DNA of 64,000 nt, from positions 1,116,819 through 1,180,818 of the forward strand of contig VZSF01006858.1 of assembly GCA_013398295.1 (NCBI GenBank). Direction: 5' to 3'. The translations under genes and the position numbers were made by a program. This DNA comes from Chionis minor (lineage: Eukaryota > Chordata > Aves > Charadriiformes > Chionididae). Below, piece by piece: positions 35,801-48,600 of this stretch; the stretch's first letter is position 1, and each line of letters starts with the position of its first letter. The notes below the pieces were generated by a model, which had not been told where the DNA came from, did no database searches, and was given only the letters and a program-made list of their open reading frames with translations.

Positions 35801-38800
35801 GCATCACTAACACTGTAATTTACAAAATCAGCCCCTTTAATGAGGTTTGGGGTGAGGGTTACTGCGGCTGCCAGCTAATACAAGCTGTGTTTATTTTTCT
35901 TGTGTGAACACCTCTTCACCAGAAGGGAAATTGAGTCCACCAAACTGTTCTCAGAAACCATTATGTTGTTACGACTCTTCATGGTGACCGCACTCTCAAA
36001 GGGTGAGCAGCCTATGGCTATGTCTCATCCTTTGGACCAACACCCATTAGAGGGCAACAGAGAACTCCACAAGTAAACCTTTTTAAGGAGAAGGAGAGAG
36101 AAGGATGGGGAGTCTGACCTCGGAATTTCACAGATCTTGCAGACGCTGACAGTGTCATTCCCCGATTTGCAGAGGGATTGCCTTCCCCAGGTCTGTTCTC
36201 AGGATGAGGGATGAGTTATTAAATTTCTTGCATTTTAAGGTTTTTGCTCTCTTCCCTGCCTTGGCACGTTTCGCTTACCAGAGCTAAAGATTTGCATCGG
36301 ATTTGCACAGTTTAGGAGCAGACAGCAGGGACACCTGTCTCCCCTTCTGTTGCTTCTGGCAATTTCAAGTCATCTTTGCTCTCCTCTGAACGGTGCCAGC
36401 AGATGCATGCTGTGAGTCTCTGATCGGGGACCTGTCCATAAACTGATCATAAACATAATCTTTCGGGGACAGCTTCTCAAGCCTGCAACAGGAAGTCATT
36501 GGAAGCTGCCTGACTTACTGCCAGCATAGTTCTATATCTACCTGCCTTTAAACTATTTTTTTAAACGCTAAATATGAGTAGCTTGTTAGCACAAGGGAGA
36601 GACTTGCCTTTTTTCCACTTACTAATCATCACTAAATTTGTATTGAAAGAATCACTTGGTTATCAAGCCTTTATGATTGCCGCGTTCTTAAGCAAAAGCA
36701 AATAAACATGGTAACTTCTCCAAACAGCATCTCTCAACAGATGCCAGTGGGCTTTTTTTCATCTCTGCAAAACATCAGCTTAAAAAGTTACATTTGAATT
36801 TTAGACGCACAAAAAAATCTTTATTCCTTTACAGTGGTGGAATTTCAGAACACCCGAATGATCATGTTCAACATCTGTTTAAAAAACCCCACCACAAAAC
36901 AACTTCTTTCCTGGGTAAGATCTAACCTGAACGCCACATTTTTGCTAAGTTAAAACAGTAGGCTGAAGGTAAAGACTGGAATTACAGACCTCAGTTAAAG
37001 CTGTGGGTATGGATTCTTCTAATTGAATTTACAAGCTTTTTGAAGAACAGAGATAATGCAAAGAACAGGCGTGTATCACTGCCTGGCTGCAGGAGAACCT
37101 TAACAAACTCAGGAGGACTAGGTGCTGCTTGTGTTCAAAGTAGATGGAAAAGATGCTGAGGACCCCAAGGCTCAAGATGTTCGTATCCAGGTATCCCCCA
37201 AGAGCTGTGAAAGGCATTTGCTCCTTCCCTGGGGAGTGCTGGGTCATTACAGCCTCCCACATAAGGCACCAGAGTTTAATGCATCAAGACACGTTATTGC
37301 TACCAAAGCAGGGACAGAAGGGAAAAAAGCCCGCAAGGTTTTTAATGCAGGGAAAGTAGCTGTTCTGTGGCCCTTGCTCTGCAGTTTGTAGTGAGACAGG
37401 AAATTCAAAAGGATTAAAAAAAGAAAAAAAAAGATATTTGCTGAAATGACTAGGAGTCTTCCTGAGCAGGAATTTGATCATTCTGGCTATTGCTTGGACG
37501 TTTTTCGGGTTTAATGTGCTTTACATGGAAATAGGCTTTAGCAACAATTTAACAAATCAGTGCTGACAGACTTTAATCTTTAATCCTGTCATATACTGTC
37601 TTTAATCATATCATCTGTTTTCCTCATGTGTCCCGTTGATGTGTATGTTTTATTTACATGCTTAATAGATAATAGTGCCACTGATGAACATTTTGGCTAG
37701 ATTTCAGCCAACTCACCAGGGGATATTGAAAGTATACAAATTGGCATGCTGGGGCAAAGAATAATGCTAAGCTGAAATATTCTAAGACATTCACAATATG
37801 ATTTTTTTAGTAATAACAAACTAGCCTTGTTGATGATTGAAAAAATAATTTCTGAAGTGGTTTAACACCATTGTACATAAAATAGCTTATTCTGAAAGGA
37901 AGTTATCAGATGGAACAGAAAATTGAACAGTGATGGGATTACAGTAGAAATGAGGCTCGCAAGAGCTTGATTTTCCATTTATGGACAAAAAACTCATTAG
38001 AGCAATCCTGAAAGACTTAAGAACCAAGAGGCTTAAAATTTTAGGAGAAAACCCCTCTTTCATGTGCTTAGGTCTGGGACAATGAACAGTCAGTTTGAGC
38101 AGAAATAACCTATAACTAAATAAAAATTAGGACATAACTTCCTCTATTTATAAATTTTGTGGGGAATCTTCAAGGAAGCACTTCATGAGTTTATTTTTAA
38201 TTTCCCCTCTCCTTTTTGAATGCCAGCTATTTTAAAACTGAACTGATGGGGAAAAAAAAACCAACCAAAAACTGTGATGGAGTTTTATAAAATGGGTACT
38301 ACATTTTACCAAACAAAGCTCATGATTTACTTGTATAGCTATAGATTTTAATGCAGCATTATTCCAGGAACAGGCAATAAGAGACAGTCTGTCCTGTGAA
38401 TGCACAGCTAATATTTTAAGAATTGATTGCAGAAGATACAGTAACTTTAGTCTTCCAAGTGCGTGCATTTTATTTGGCTTTAACTTCATACTCAGTTTAA
38501 GTTTTCTTGAGGACTGTTAAATTTGCTTTCCTTATTAGATGTTATTTATCCATTAACAAGATAAAGATACATCACGAGAAGGAGAGGGAGACTTGATCTG
38601 AAGGTGGAAAAGTAGTGTGTAGCACTCCAGATTTCCCAACAGGCCAGAGGTTTCTAGTTCTTCTCACCTCATAAAAGCACTTACTTTTATGTGATTTCCC
38701 AGGACTGAAAATAAGGGACGCCCTTCTTCATTGTTTTCTGCCTTGCCAGGATGCATACAATTGATGAGAAAGAAGGATAGATGTAGAATGGAGAAATGGA

Positions 38801-39966
38801 ACTGCAATATATAATGGAGTGTCAGTAACGCACCTCCCCCTGTCTTGATCTTGCTTTGTCTTTTTTGTGTCAGTGATGTTCCTTAGCTCTCTTCAAGTCC
38901 GTTCTACAACAAAAAGGCTTCTTCACTCCTTCCTCCTGAAGTATAACTGATTTACAGTATCTCTTGTGCTAGGAACTGCCAGAGTAAAGCAATGGATTGA
39001 TCACATTTCATGGATTTTTTCCTTGCACAACTATTCCCCAAAGTTATACCGGACCACTGAATCAATGCTGATTTCATAAAAAAAAATTCTACTGAATCAC
39101 AAAGATCCAGACCTAATTTCCTTAAAGCTCAACTCAGAGATAACCTGCCTAATTCATGACAAAATGGAGGAATCACATTTTCAACATTATCAGGGCATCA
39201 GGAAGAAACATCCAGTGAGAAAACTTTAAATTTTATAATTATGAATTGCTTTTTCATTTAAATGCTCCATGTCATAGGATGCAGGCAGCACTACCAGAGA
39301 GTGGTACGATTTTTCTTTTAATCATTACATGAGCTCTCAACTAGCCAACATATAAGTACATTTGGACTTTCATTGGTGTGTCTGTTACCACGGTCTTGCT
39401 ATTTGACTGATTTTACTAGAGAAAGTCTTAGGTATTTCCTCATCACGTGTAAAAAGGATTTAAGAGAACTTACCCATTAATATTTTTTCTTGATTTTTTC
39501 CAACATAAAGGAACGATAATCCACATTCATACAGTAGCTTTCACATATTCTGTACATGACTTGTTTAGAAGACATTATGACCTGAGCATTTTTTAACAAA
39601 AATTAAATCTGCATCTGAAATAGTTATCACTCACTGTCATTAAAAGAAGCGTTAGTATTTTCAAAAGCTTAATTTTTAAGAGAACACATAATTCTTAAGA
39701 GCAAGCTATTTTTTGAATTCTCAGGTATTTCCATCAAAAGGTGCTAACGTGAACAAGTGTTTTATAAGCCCTTTATGAAGAAAGGCCACTTGCTTACAGA
39801 ACGTTCGTTGTTATTCGTGAAACAAGAAAAACAAGGTCTGATTTTATGTGAATAACTATTTCTTTAACTAATTAATTTATGTTCCTTTAAATTTGCTGTA
39901 GCTGGAATTATGATGTCACATCAACTGACCATTACTGTTTCCTCCATTTTTCAGTGTGAATTTAAA

Positions 39967-40009
39967 TAATTTTATTTATTCATTCAAAGTGAATGAATAA
40001 ATAAAATTA
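39967..40009. repeat. Perfect AT-rich inverted repeat (20-bp arms, 3-nt loop)
   Basis: Left arm 39967-39986 (contains ATTTATTCATTCA) is exactly complementary to right arm 39990-40009 (contains TGAATGAATAAAT), separated by AAG. The arms are made of (TTTA)n-like units, and more AATAAA units follow to about 40030. It could form a hairpin or cruciform. Confidence 0.93.
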
Positions 40010-41182
40010 AATTAATAAAAATAAATAAAACCTTAGTGTATGAAACTTTTATGAAAGTTATGGAGTCTATTAGTATAATTACAGCAGTTACAGAAGAATA
40101 TTATCTTTCCAACAGGCCATTATCTTAATAATAACAATAGATTTCCGAACTGGTAAATAATTATTCAGATATGTTAGGAAAGCAATATTTTAGGTTTGAA
40201 ATGACAGTCAGATTATTACTTGCAAATCATTACGTTTCTACAGACACTACCTTGTTAGGATCCCTGCAGTAGCAAAAAAAGCTCTGGTTGTATGTAGTAT
40301 TTTCAAATCCCAAATTTCATGTCAGTTTGGTTTCAGACCTGTTGGTATGAGAAGGCATTGGTGGTTGGCTTTTTCTTTGCTCAAGCTGTTGTTGAAAAAA
40401 GATAAACAAAGGAAAGGGGGAAAAGATTAGCTCCCATTGCCTCCTGTATTAAACAAGTCAGCACAGTCTGAACTCTTAAGAAAAGGGTTATTGCCATTAG
40501 GGAGATTTGAGACTACATGCACAATAGTTATTAAACAACCTTAGAGGAACCTTTTCATCTTCTATCTTCCACTGGTTTCAAGCTGACATATTCTCAAGTC
40601 TCATTCACCGAACTGGGACTTGAAAATATTCAAGAATATACTGAAGTCACCTTCCAGGATTTCTTTTCTTAAAGGCCATTATTTGTACTGGCAAGAAGAT
40701 GATCTTGCCTGTTGCTTTGCTTACCTTGACATTTTTGCTGCAACACAGTTTAGGTGGAGTTACATTGAAAACAAAAGAAAAAATCCAGTAAGCCAGAGCA
40801 TAGTGGTAAATGGGAGGGCACACACTTATTACTTTGTGTACCCAATGATGAAAAATAAAACACCATCTGTATTTAGTGGCAGTACCTATAAAGTTCTGAA
40901 TATAGTTCTAGGTAAGCCCCTGTTTGGGATGCAAATCAGACAGACTGGTTTAGGCTGGTTCCTGATGAGCAAATTTGCATGAATTATCCAATGCAAAAGC
41001 TCATTTCTGCCTACCCTATCTTCCCTTCCATTTTAGTTTAGCAGTCTGGTTCTATACATTGCTCTTCATAACTAGCCACACTTCACTGATCCATAGTCCT
41101 TTGTATTCCCAAGTGGATAGAGCCTCAGAGATTTAAACAAACAAAAAAAAAATGAACAAAATCCTCCAAAACCCAACCAACC

Positions 41183-41240
41183 AAAAAAAAAAAAAAAANN
41201 NNNNNNNNNNNNNNNNNNNNNNNNAAAAAAAAAAAAAAAA
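41183..41240. other. Assembly gap (26 N) within a poly-A tract
   Basis: Sixteen A's, 26 Ns (41199-41224) and sixteen more A's. The gap lies in a homopolymer 288 bp before KCNG3 exon 2, so the true A-run length is unknown. Confidence 0.95.
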
Positions 41241-41527
41241 TGCTACCGATGCCAATGTGGAACATTATCTAGAACAATAGGAATCTATAATTCAAATAAA
41301 ATGATCAGCGAGTAAGTTCTTAGCAATGATCACTTTAAAATCCTTGCTAGATCCCTCAGGTTAATTGCCGAAATCTGGTGCTACATGCGTAGGGTAAGAA
41401 TAGCATGGCTTTCTGTTTGTCGTTCGTGAAGCTCTGAGTGTCAGTTTGGTAATATCTGTGAACAAACCGAACATCCACTAAAGCTTTTGCACAGAACATA
41501 AATACTGTACTTTGTTTCTTTTGACAG

Positions 41528-42173
41528 GATAATCGAAGCTATCTGCATAGGCTGGTTCACTGCAGAGTGCATTGTGAGGTTCATCGTCTCCAAAAACAAG
41601 TGTGAGTTCGTCAGAAGACCTCTCAACATCATTGATTTACTGGCAATTACTCCTTACTACATCTCTGTTCTAATGACAGTTTTCACAGGGGAAAATTCAC
41701 AGCTTCAGAGGGCTGGAGTCACCTTGAGGGTCTTAAGAATGATGAGGATTTTTTGGGTGATTAAACTGGCTCGTCATTTCATTGGCCTTCAAACACTTGG
41801 TCTGACTCTGAAGCGTTGTTACCGAGAGATGGTGATGCTACTTGTCTTTATCTGTGTTGCTATGGCAATTTTCAGTGCACTTTCCCAGCTTCTTGAAAAT
41901 GGGCTGGACTTGGGAACAAAGAATAAGGATTATGCCAGCATTCCTGCTGCTTGTTGGTGGGTGATCATCTCGATGACCACGGTTGGTTATGGTGACATGT
42001 GTCCCATCACTGTACCAGGAAGGATTCTTGGAGGAATTTGTGTGGTTAGTGGCATTGTTTTATTAGCCTTGCCGATCACTTTCATTTATCATAGCTTTGT
42101 GCAATGTTACCATGAGCTCAAGTTCCGATCCGCTAGGTACAGTAGAAGCCTCTCCGCTGAATTCTTAAATTGA
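41528..42173 (+). CDS. KCNG3: KCNG3 exon 2: Kv6.3 S2-S6, pore and C-terminus
   Basis: Final coding exon, 646 nt: one base completing a Gly codon, 214 residues and a TGA stop. It encodes S2 (about 222-241, IEAICIGWFTAECIVRF), S3 (252-271), S4 (287-311, LRVLRMMRIFWVIKLARHF), S5 (320-343), pore loop (360-381, SMTTVGYGDM), S6 (386-411) and a short C-terminus ending SLSAEFLN. S4 carries R288, R291, R294, K300 and R303, with Trp297 where Kv2.1 has an arginine. S6 reads LPIT instead of the P-x-P hinge of self-assembling Kv channels, typical of silent subunits. The residue after GYGDM is Cys379, where I recall Tyr in human KCNG3. The acceptor is TTTTGACAG|G and the phase matches exon 1. Length and motifs agree closely with KCNG3. 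Confidence 0.97.
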
Positions 42174-45100
42174 CCAAACTTGCATTCTGTTGTAGTTACT
42201 TGCTAAGCTTTGTCTTAGAAGAGAATGGTGGAAGGTCCCTTCGCGTGTCCTCCTTGACTGGATGGTCCTATGGAACAACATTCTTGCCAGCCTGGAGAAA
42301 GCCCGTCACCATTCAGACAGGAAGGATGGCTATCTGCCTTGGGCACCTTGCAGGGACTTTAAAATTTGAGAGAACAAAATTAACAAAAGAGGATTGAGAC
42401 GTCCTCAACCACACTAGTTTGGTCTTCGGTTTGCCTTTCCACACAAAGGCAGAACAAAAAATGGGCTTAACACTGAGATCTGTCATTCCCATCATTACAT
42501 CCTGTACTACTCTAAGCAACGTGTAGCAGAAGTTTTTCAAAGGTTTCAATATCTAAACGTTCCATAGAGGCATTGATAACTTCTTGCCTGAAGTATCTTC
42601 ACTTTTAACTCGGATAACCAAATGAGATACTGAAGGAGAATCCTTGCTACTTTTGAGCTTTGCAACAGAGTACAGCTCTTCTGGAACTCAGGAAAGATGA
42701 AGAATATAGGTCTGTAGGGCAAAACATCTTGAGGCCTGATTCTGGTCTTTGGTGAAGCACACAAATCTTCTGTAAAACCAGTGAAGTCGGTGGCATTGCT
42801 CTGAATTTGATAATTCAAAGAAGTGCAAGAAGTGCACCTCTGAATGTTGTAGAGCAAGGACTTCCTTAGCCATGATTAACTTATCTGGAACAAAATCGTT
42901 AGTAGAAGCAAGTGCTGTACTTCATAAAGATCAGCATAAAAAAAAATCAGGAATTGATAAATATGTTTTCTGGTACTTAGTGGGGGAGCTATCCAAATTT
43001 TATGTATGTTCAGTTCAGCATCATCCACCTGAAGTTACACACTCATAAGCACAGATTTTTCACCCCCTTTTGATTAAATATATAAATCATAGTGAAAGTT
43101 CTCCAAGACAAATTAAAAGATTCCATCACTTGAAACAGTCTGGAGAAAGCACTGGAAAACAAGAGTAGCTGCTCCCTGTCAGATGAGACTCTTCATCATC
43201 TTTAAATTCTGCAGTCCTTACTGAAGGATACACTTTAATGGAAGTTTTAAAAATAACAGTAAAAAGCCCAGAACATACCAAAGAAAGTAAAATATAGAAG
43301 TGTGAGTTGCGCTTGGCGAAATGGTATATTCTCCAATGTAACTAGAAAATTAAAATGAATCAAGGTAGGTTCTGAAATACTGTTCACTACATTTCTTGTG
43401 TAGTACTGCTTAATAGAATCGTTCAGTATAATTCTGAAAGGCTGCTACATAGAAATGTGCAGTTAGGTACTAAACCACATTAAGGTACAGCTTTACAAAT
43501 CTGGGTACCAATAAACATCAACTGGGAGCTTTGTTAGTAACATGGAAGTTCAGAGTCATCAGCATAGTTGAATTTGGTGTGCTTGCCTGAAAATACCGCG
43601 TTTACTATTACTGTGCTGTAGAAGCATCTTTTATATATCTATATATATATATTTGTTAAAAGCTTTAGAAGTAAAAACAGGTACCACCTAGAAAACACAT
43701 CTCTGGAATTGCTCACTCAGATAAAAGTACCACATCGGTCAGTAACCGGTACATTGAAGGCTCTACTCTGAGACCTGAGAAATTCATTATCATTTTAAGC
43801 GGTCTTAGTCTTTAGTAGTCTTAAAGAATTACATCGCAAACACAGTTTTTCCTGAAGACCTGAGAAGAATTTTAGCAGCCTTCTTATAGTCAATCTTGAC
43901 TTTTCCTTCAGTAGTTTTTCAGGAATATATTATTAAGCAACGTTACAGTCATACCTCTGTTTCTTGCCACTGACGCATTCTGGTGTTCAGGTTAGCTCTG
44001 TAGTTCCTGTACTACTATATTTATGCCTTTTATGTCAGAATCATGTCGTTCAGAAACCAGCTCCAGCATTCCACAGAGAGGTGAATATGAGATAAGCAAA
44101 AATTTCTTTCTTTGGTGAGATTCACAGCTGATGTTAGTTAGGCAAGTTGTGACTTCAGAGACACATAGATGTTTTACACCAGCCGAGATGCTGGCTCTGT
44201 ATTCCTGCATGTGTACCTATATATATCCTGCATATATTATATATTATAGTCAGTTGAAATGGTGGGGTTTTTTTTCTCCTCACAAAAAAAAATTCCTTCT
44301 TGACAAAATTGAAATTTCAGACTTTAATCCAAACAGAGCTGTTGAAGAAAATGACATTTTCATCTTCTAATGAAAAGTTTATTTTGACAGTATCAAAACC
44401 ATTTTCAAGGAGAAAATCGCTATTTTTTTTGTATTTTACTCCTTTTTTTCCTTCATTAAAAATAGGTTAAAAAAACCCACATAAGAACTCAGCCCTACAG
44501 ATTTTCTTATGCTGCTTTTAATGCTTGTGAAAAATACTGTTTTTCTTAAAACTCCTTAAAACTTACTTTGTCTTTTGTCCATGTATTGTATTTAACCAAA
44601 CCAATACTCTGAAATACAACCTTCCTCCCACAAAACGCCCAAACCATCATCATGATGACAATAGTTTGAAATCCATACAGCATGTGAATATACTTTAAAG
44701 TATGTTGCAATCTTGAATTCAAGACTAAAATGCACTTCAGCACTACGTATAAACCTAATCTTTAGATGCCCATACAATGGAAAAAAATATAAATTACTAC
44801 ACGTAATAACTTGTGAATACCAATTTGCAACATGAATCATTTTGTATAAGCAGTTAAGGAGAGGAAGTTTTCAAAGGTTCAGGCTATATGTGGTATACAA
44901 ATAAAATGTTTTTATACAACTTTAAACTTTATAAGGTGATTTTCAGCTAAAGAATCTTTTCCCAGTATAAAAAGGTTATCTAATAGAAATAACCATGTAA
45001 AGGAATAAGTCTGTGGAGATTATCTTAAGTCGTACTTTTTCTTTTTTTTTTTAACAGTTTATGTTCATTTTTTATATGGCAAAACGTGAACAGAATGACC

Positions 45101-45652
45101 TACTGTATTTTTTGAGTTACAATAAAATATTATTTTGAAACTGCTCTCTGTATAAGCCCACTAAGGAGATACTGGGGTGGGTTGTTTTTTTTTTTGCTTT
45201 TTTATTGTTGTATGGGTGTGTAGACTTTAGTTTCCTTAGAAACCAAGTTGAAGTAACGTGATCTCAATGGTAGCCTTAAACCAGAATTTTATAGGAAGTA
45301 AATATGGTTTCTGACTTCTAGTAATATATGTCATCTTATTTTCAATGGACCGGTGTTTTTTTAGTGAAGCTTAAAAAAACCTGAATTGTATGTGTAGTCA
45401 AAAATAAGCATACTTTTAAACAGATGGAACTTTTTACTAAAAGTTTACCTGGGACCATGTTTTATGCAGACATGGGGTGCAGCGCTCTATTTTGAAACGC
45501 AGCACGTCAAAGCCAAGTGAAGACAAGCTGGCTCATTTCTAATCATTGCCAGTTTAAACCCTGTACAATAAACTACTTCATGGGCAGTACTTCTTTCAGG
45601 ATCGGAAACATTCACAGCTGGAGCAAGCTAGATGAACTACAATTATAATAAA
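42174..45652 (+). other. KCNG3: Probable KCNG3 3'UTR with several candidate poly(A) signals
   Basis: Unspliced-looking, non-coding sequence after the KCNG3 stop. AATAAA hexamers on the plus strand occur at 43510, 44900, 45121, 45567 and 45647, among others. I cannot tell which is used; the end given is the last of this cluster. A TA microsatellite lies at about 43629-43653. No other gene start is visible. Confidence 0.45.
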
Positions 45653-48600
45653 ATGGGTGAAAAATGAAGACAGCTTATATAATTTTGATCCAGCCTTTCT
45701 GTTCATCTAAAACTAAATTCAATGCCGATGAGTTTTGAAATGCCGTTGTATGTTTTGATGACAACAAAGGTTAATCATACATTATACACCAGGTTCAGTC
45801 CTTAGGACTGACCTGTTGGGAACTATATATTGGCTGCAATCATTCAAGGTACTGCATGCCACTTAGAAGCATTTGATCATTAATGAAATCACTGGAATGG
45901 AAAGCTGTCTAGGGTACATTTTCGTGCTATGATTCTACATGAAGCACTATCCCCAAAATCACAAAGAATGGAGGATTATTGTTTCCCTTGATGTAAGGCT
46001 TGGAAACGATATTGTCTTGATGAATACCCCCCCAAAAAAAAAAAAAAGATTAATTTGATTGACGATTTTAAACAGTTTTATCAGCATAGGGATCTGCCAT
46101 TTAAATATGTGATATTCATTCTTACTGTACACTGGCTTATCTTGGTGTACATAGCAGCAAGTTTGAGGAAGATAAAAACTCTGTTAATGTAAGATTCTTA
46201 TCTCGATACCCAGGTATTTAAAGGAAAAGGTACTGGGTTTTCATATTGTGTATGCAATTTGTGCCTGTAAAGAAATCGGTCTTCAGCTTTTGTAGTGTTC
46301 AACCCTCATGTTTCCAAAATAAAACTGAAGCCTTCATGGGTTCAAAACACTTGTCTCTTCCCCTCTGGGTAACAACTACAAAAATCTTACCAGATCTGAA
46401 TGTCTGCCAGGAAGTGGTCATATGCACACACCAGCCAGCTAAATTCAGCAGCCAAACCAGCCAGTTTCCTGGGAACCAGCACAACGAACAAAGTCTGCTG
46501 TGCTCTCAATTTTCTCCCACCTAAGAGGTTCAGGATAAAAGTACAGATTAAAGTTTGATCATTTGAAGTACCTTGAAAATTTTAGAATTACCCTTTCAAA
46601 TGAGCTTCTAAGGAGATATTTGCTGGAAAATTAAATAAGCTATGCATAGCAGAAAAAGATTGCATTGCTTTATAAAAAATTTTTCACTATGATTTTAAAA
46701 GAGGAAATTGATTCTCATTTTCTGTTACTTGTTTGTAAAAGCAAACGTGCAGGTCAGTGTATGTGATGCTAGTTAAACTTGCTACGTAAAACAGATCCCT
46801 GTTTAAAATAAGTAGACTTAGTGAGAAAGGTCTTCCAGCTCTGCTAGAGCTGTAACAGTTTACACTAGCTGAAGTGCTGCCCCAGCCCATGTGGAACAAA
46901 GAACAAAACGCTGGTTTCATAGCGAAAAACTAATACGATGTACGGCCTGTGAAGGGCAACAAAAATTAAGGAGAATCTTTTGCAGATGACAGAGTAGGTT
47001 AAGCATGAAGAAGGCTTCACAGTGAGCATCCAGGACTGACAATCCACTTGACAAGGAATTTTAAAAGCCACAGAAGAAGAATATATATCCTTGGTCAAAT
47101 TAATAAAATGTGAATGTTTGCAACTACGCATTTTAGACTCCTTTATTCTTTACAAACGCAAAGGTTTATAATTTTATAGAATGTTAATTTTATATATTGT
47201 TTGCTTATCTGTAAAGAAAAATGTATACTATAATTTGAAAAGGTAATAAATGTGGGGTTTTGATGTGAATACAGAATTAGATGCATAAAATCACATAATA
47301 AAATTTGCTGGTCTTGTTGCTATATTTCATGGACTAGTGTTCAAAACATGTTTATAAAATGTGTTCTTTTTAACAAATGAATTCTGTGGCTGCTCATATT
47401 AGTATTGTACCTAAGCAAAAACTTTTTTCCTGTAACAATTTTTGGCTACTAAGTAGTCTGCCATTTAGCACCTCAGAGTTTTACTCAATAGAAAATTTGA
47501 ATATTTGATCTAGAAGGTAGTCTGAGCCAAAAAATAAACCTACACAGAGTTACTCTTCAGCAACTGAATATCTATTATAACAACAGAATTGTCAAAACAA
47601 AGTGAAAAAGCAGCCATGTAACACATACATGATTCCTCAGGGATTATTTATGAGAACCGAGCTGGAGAAATGGATTGAATTTGGCTTTAAGTTCACTGAA
47701 AAATATTTATATTTAAAACAAACAAACAAAGAAACAAAAAACAACCAAACCATCAACATGGTGTTCATTCGGGAACTCCAAAACGACCAGAAGTTTTACC
47801 AGTGCAATGTTTGCATTATTGTGAACGGATTTGAGACACTGGTGATTCTTTAAATGCAGCCGTTTCAAAAGTACTTCCAAAAATAATGACAACTAATGTT
47901 CTTTAAAAAAAAGTTCGAATATTTTAAGAGATCACTAAATTATGAACTATTCTGACACCAGCCCACTGCATTATTATGAAAATGAACAGACTTCGTTTAG
48001 AAATCATGAGCGTTTTTACATCTCATATTTTATTTATTAGTTTAAAAAGTTTTACATAAAATCAATCAGTGAAGAAATTAAGGTGTCCACATAGTAATAT
48101 ATTTCAGAAGTGTGTTTCTAAAAGAATTCCTAAAATATTTTGGAAGGAGAAGGGTGTTTTTTTTAAATGTTTTAACTCTGTTATTAGTTTATGATATGCA
48201 CTGCACTTGTACCTCCTAACAATCTGAGATGCAACTGTAAACATATAGAACCCCCCAAAATAAGACTGATTCTTGCTGTCTTGGGGAACATTTTATAAAT
48301 TTGTTCACCATAAGAATTTTAAAAAGAAAACAGTAAAGCGGTTAATTAAAATATCAGAAAACTAGAAGTTAAAAATTGGAATTCTTTCCCTTGTACCTCA
48401 GAAATCCTCCACTTCAGCTTTTATAATTGTTTTCACTGCTCTTTTACTAATACTTAAAAAGTAGCATAGGAACTACAGGGAGGACCAGGCTGTTGTACTA
48501 AATGCTGTACAGCCACGGATCAAAATTACAATGCTGCTCCCAAAACCCATATAATCCAAGACTGAAAAACAAATCAAAAGCTGTATGCAGACGACAGTGC

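Larger units (their letters stand above)
32826..41527 (+). other. KCNG3: KCNG3 intron 1
   Basis: Intron of about 8.7 kb between GTAGGA at 32826 and the acceptor TTTTGACAG ending at 41527. The first 400 bp are still CpG-rich; the rest is AT-rich. It holds a perfect 20-bp inverted repeat at 39967-40009, several A and T runs and a 26-N gap in a poly-A tract at 41199-41224. A 120-codon open frame at 40620-40982 resembles nothing I know. Confidence 0.9.

Noticed and set aside
40620..40982. A 120-codon open frame in KCNG3 intron 1 as an alternative exon
   Set aside because: No resemblance to Kv channels or any family I know, and its length is within chance for AT-rich intron sequence.
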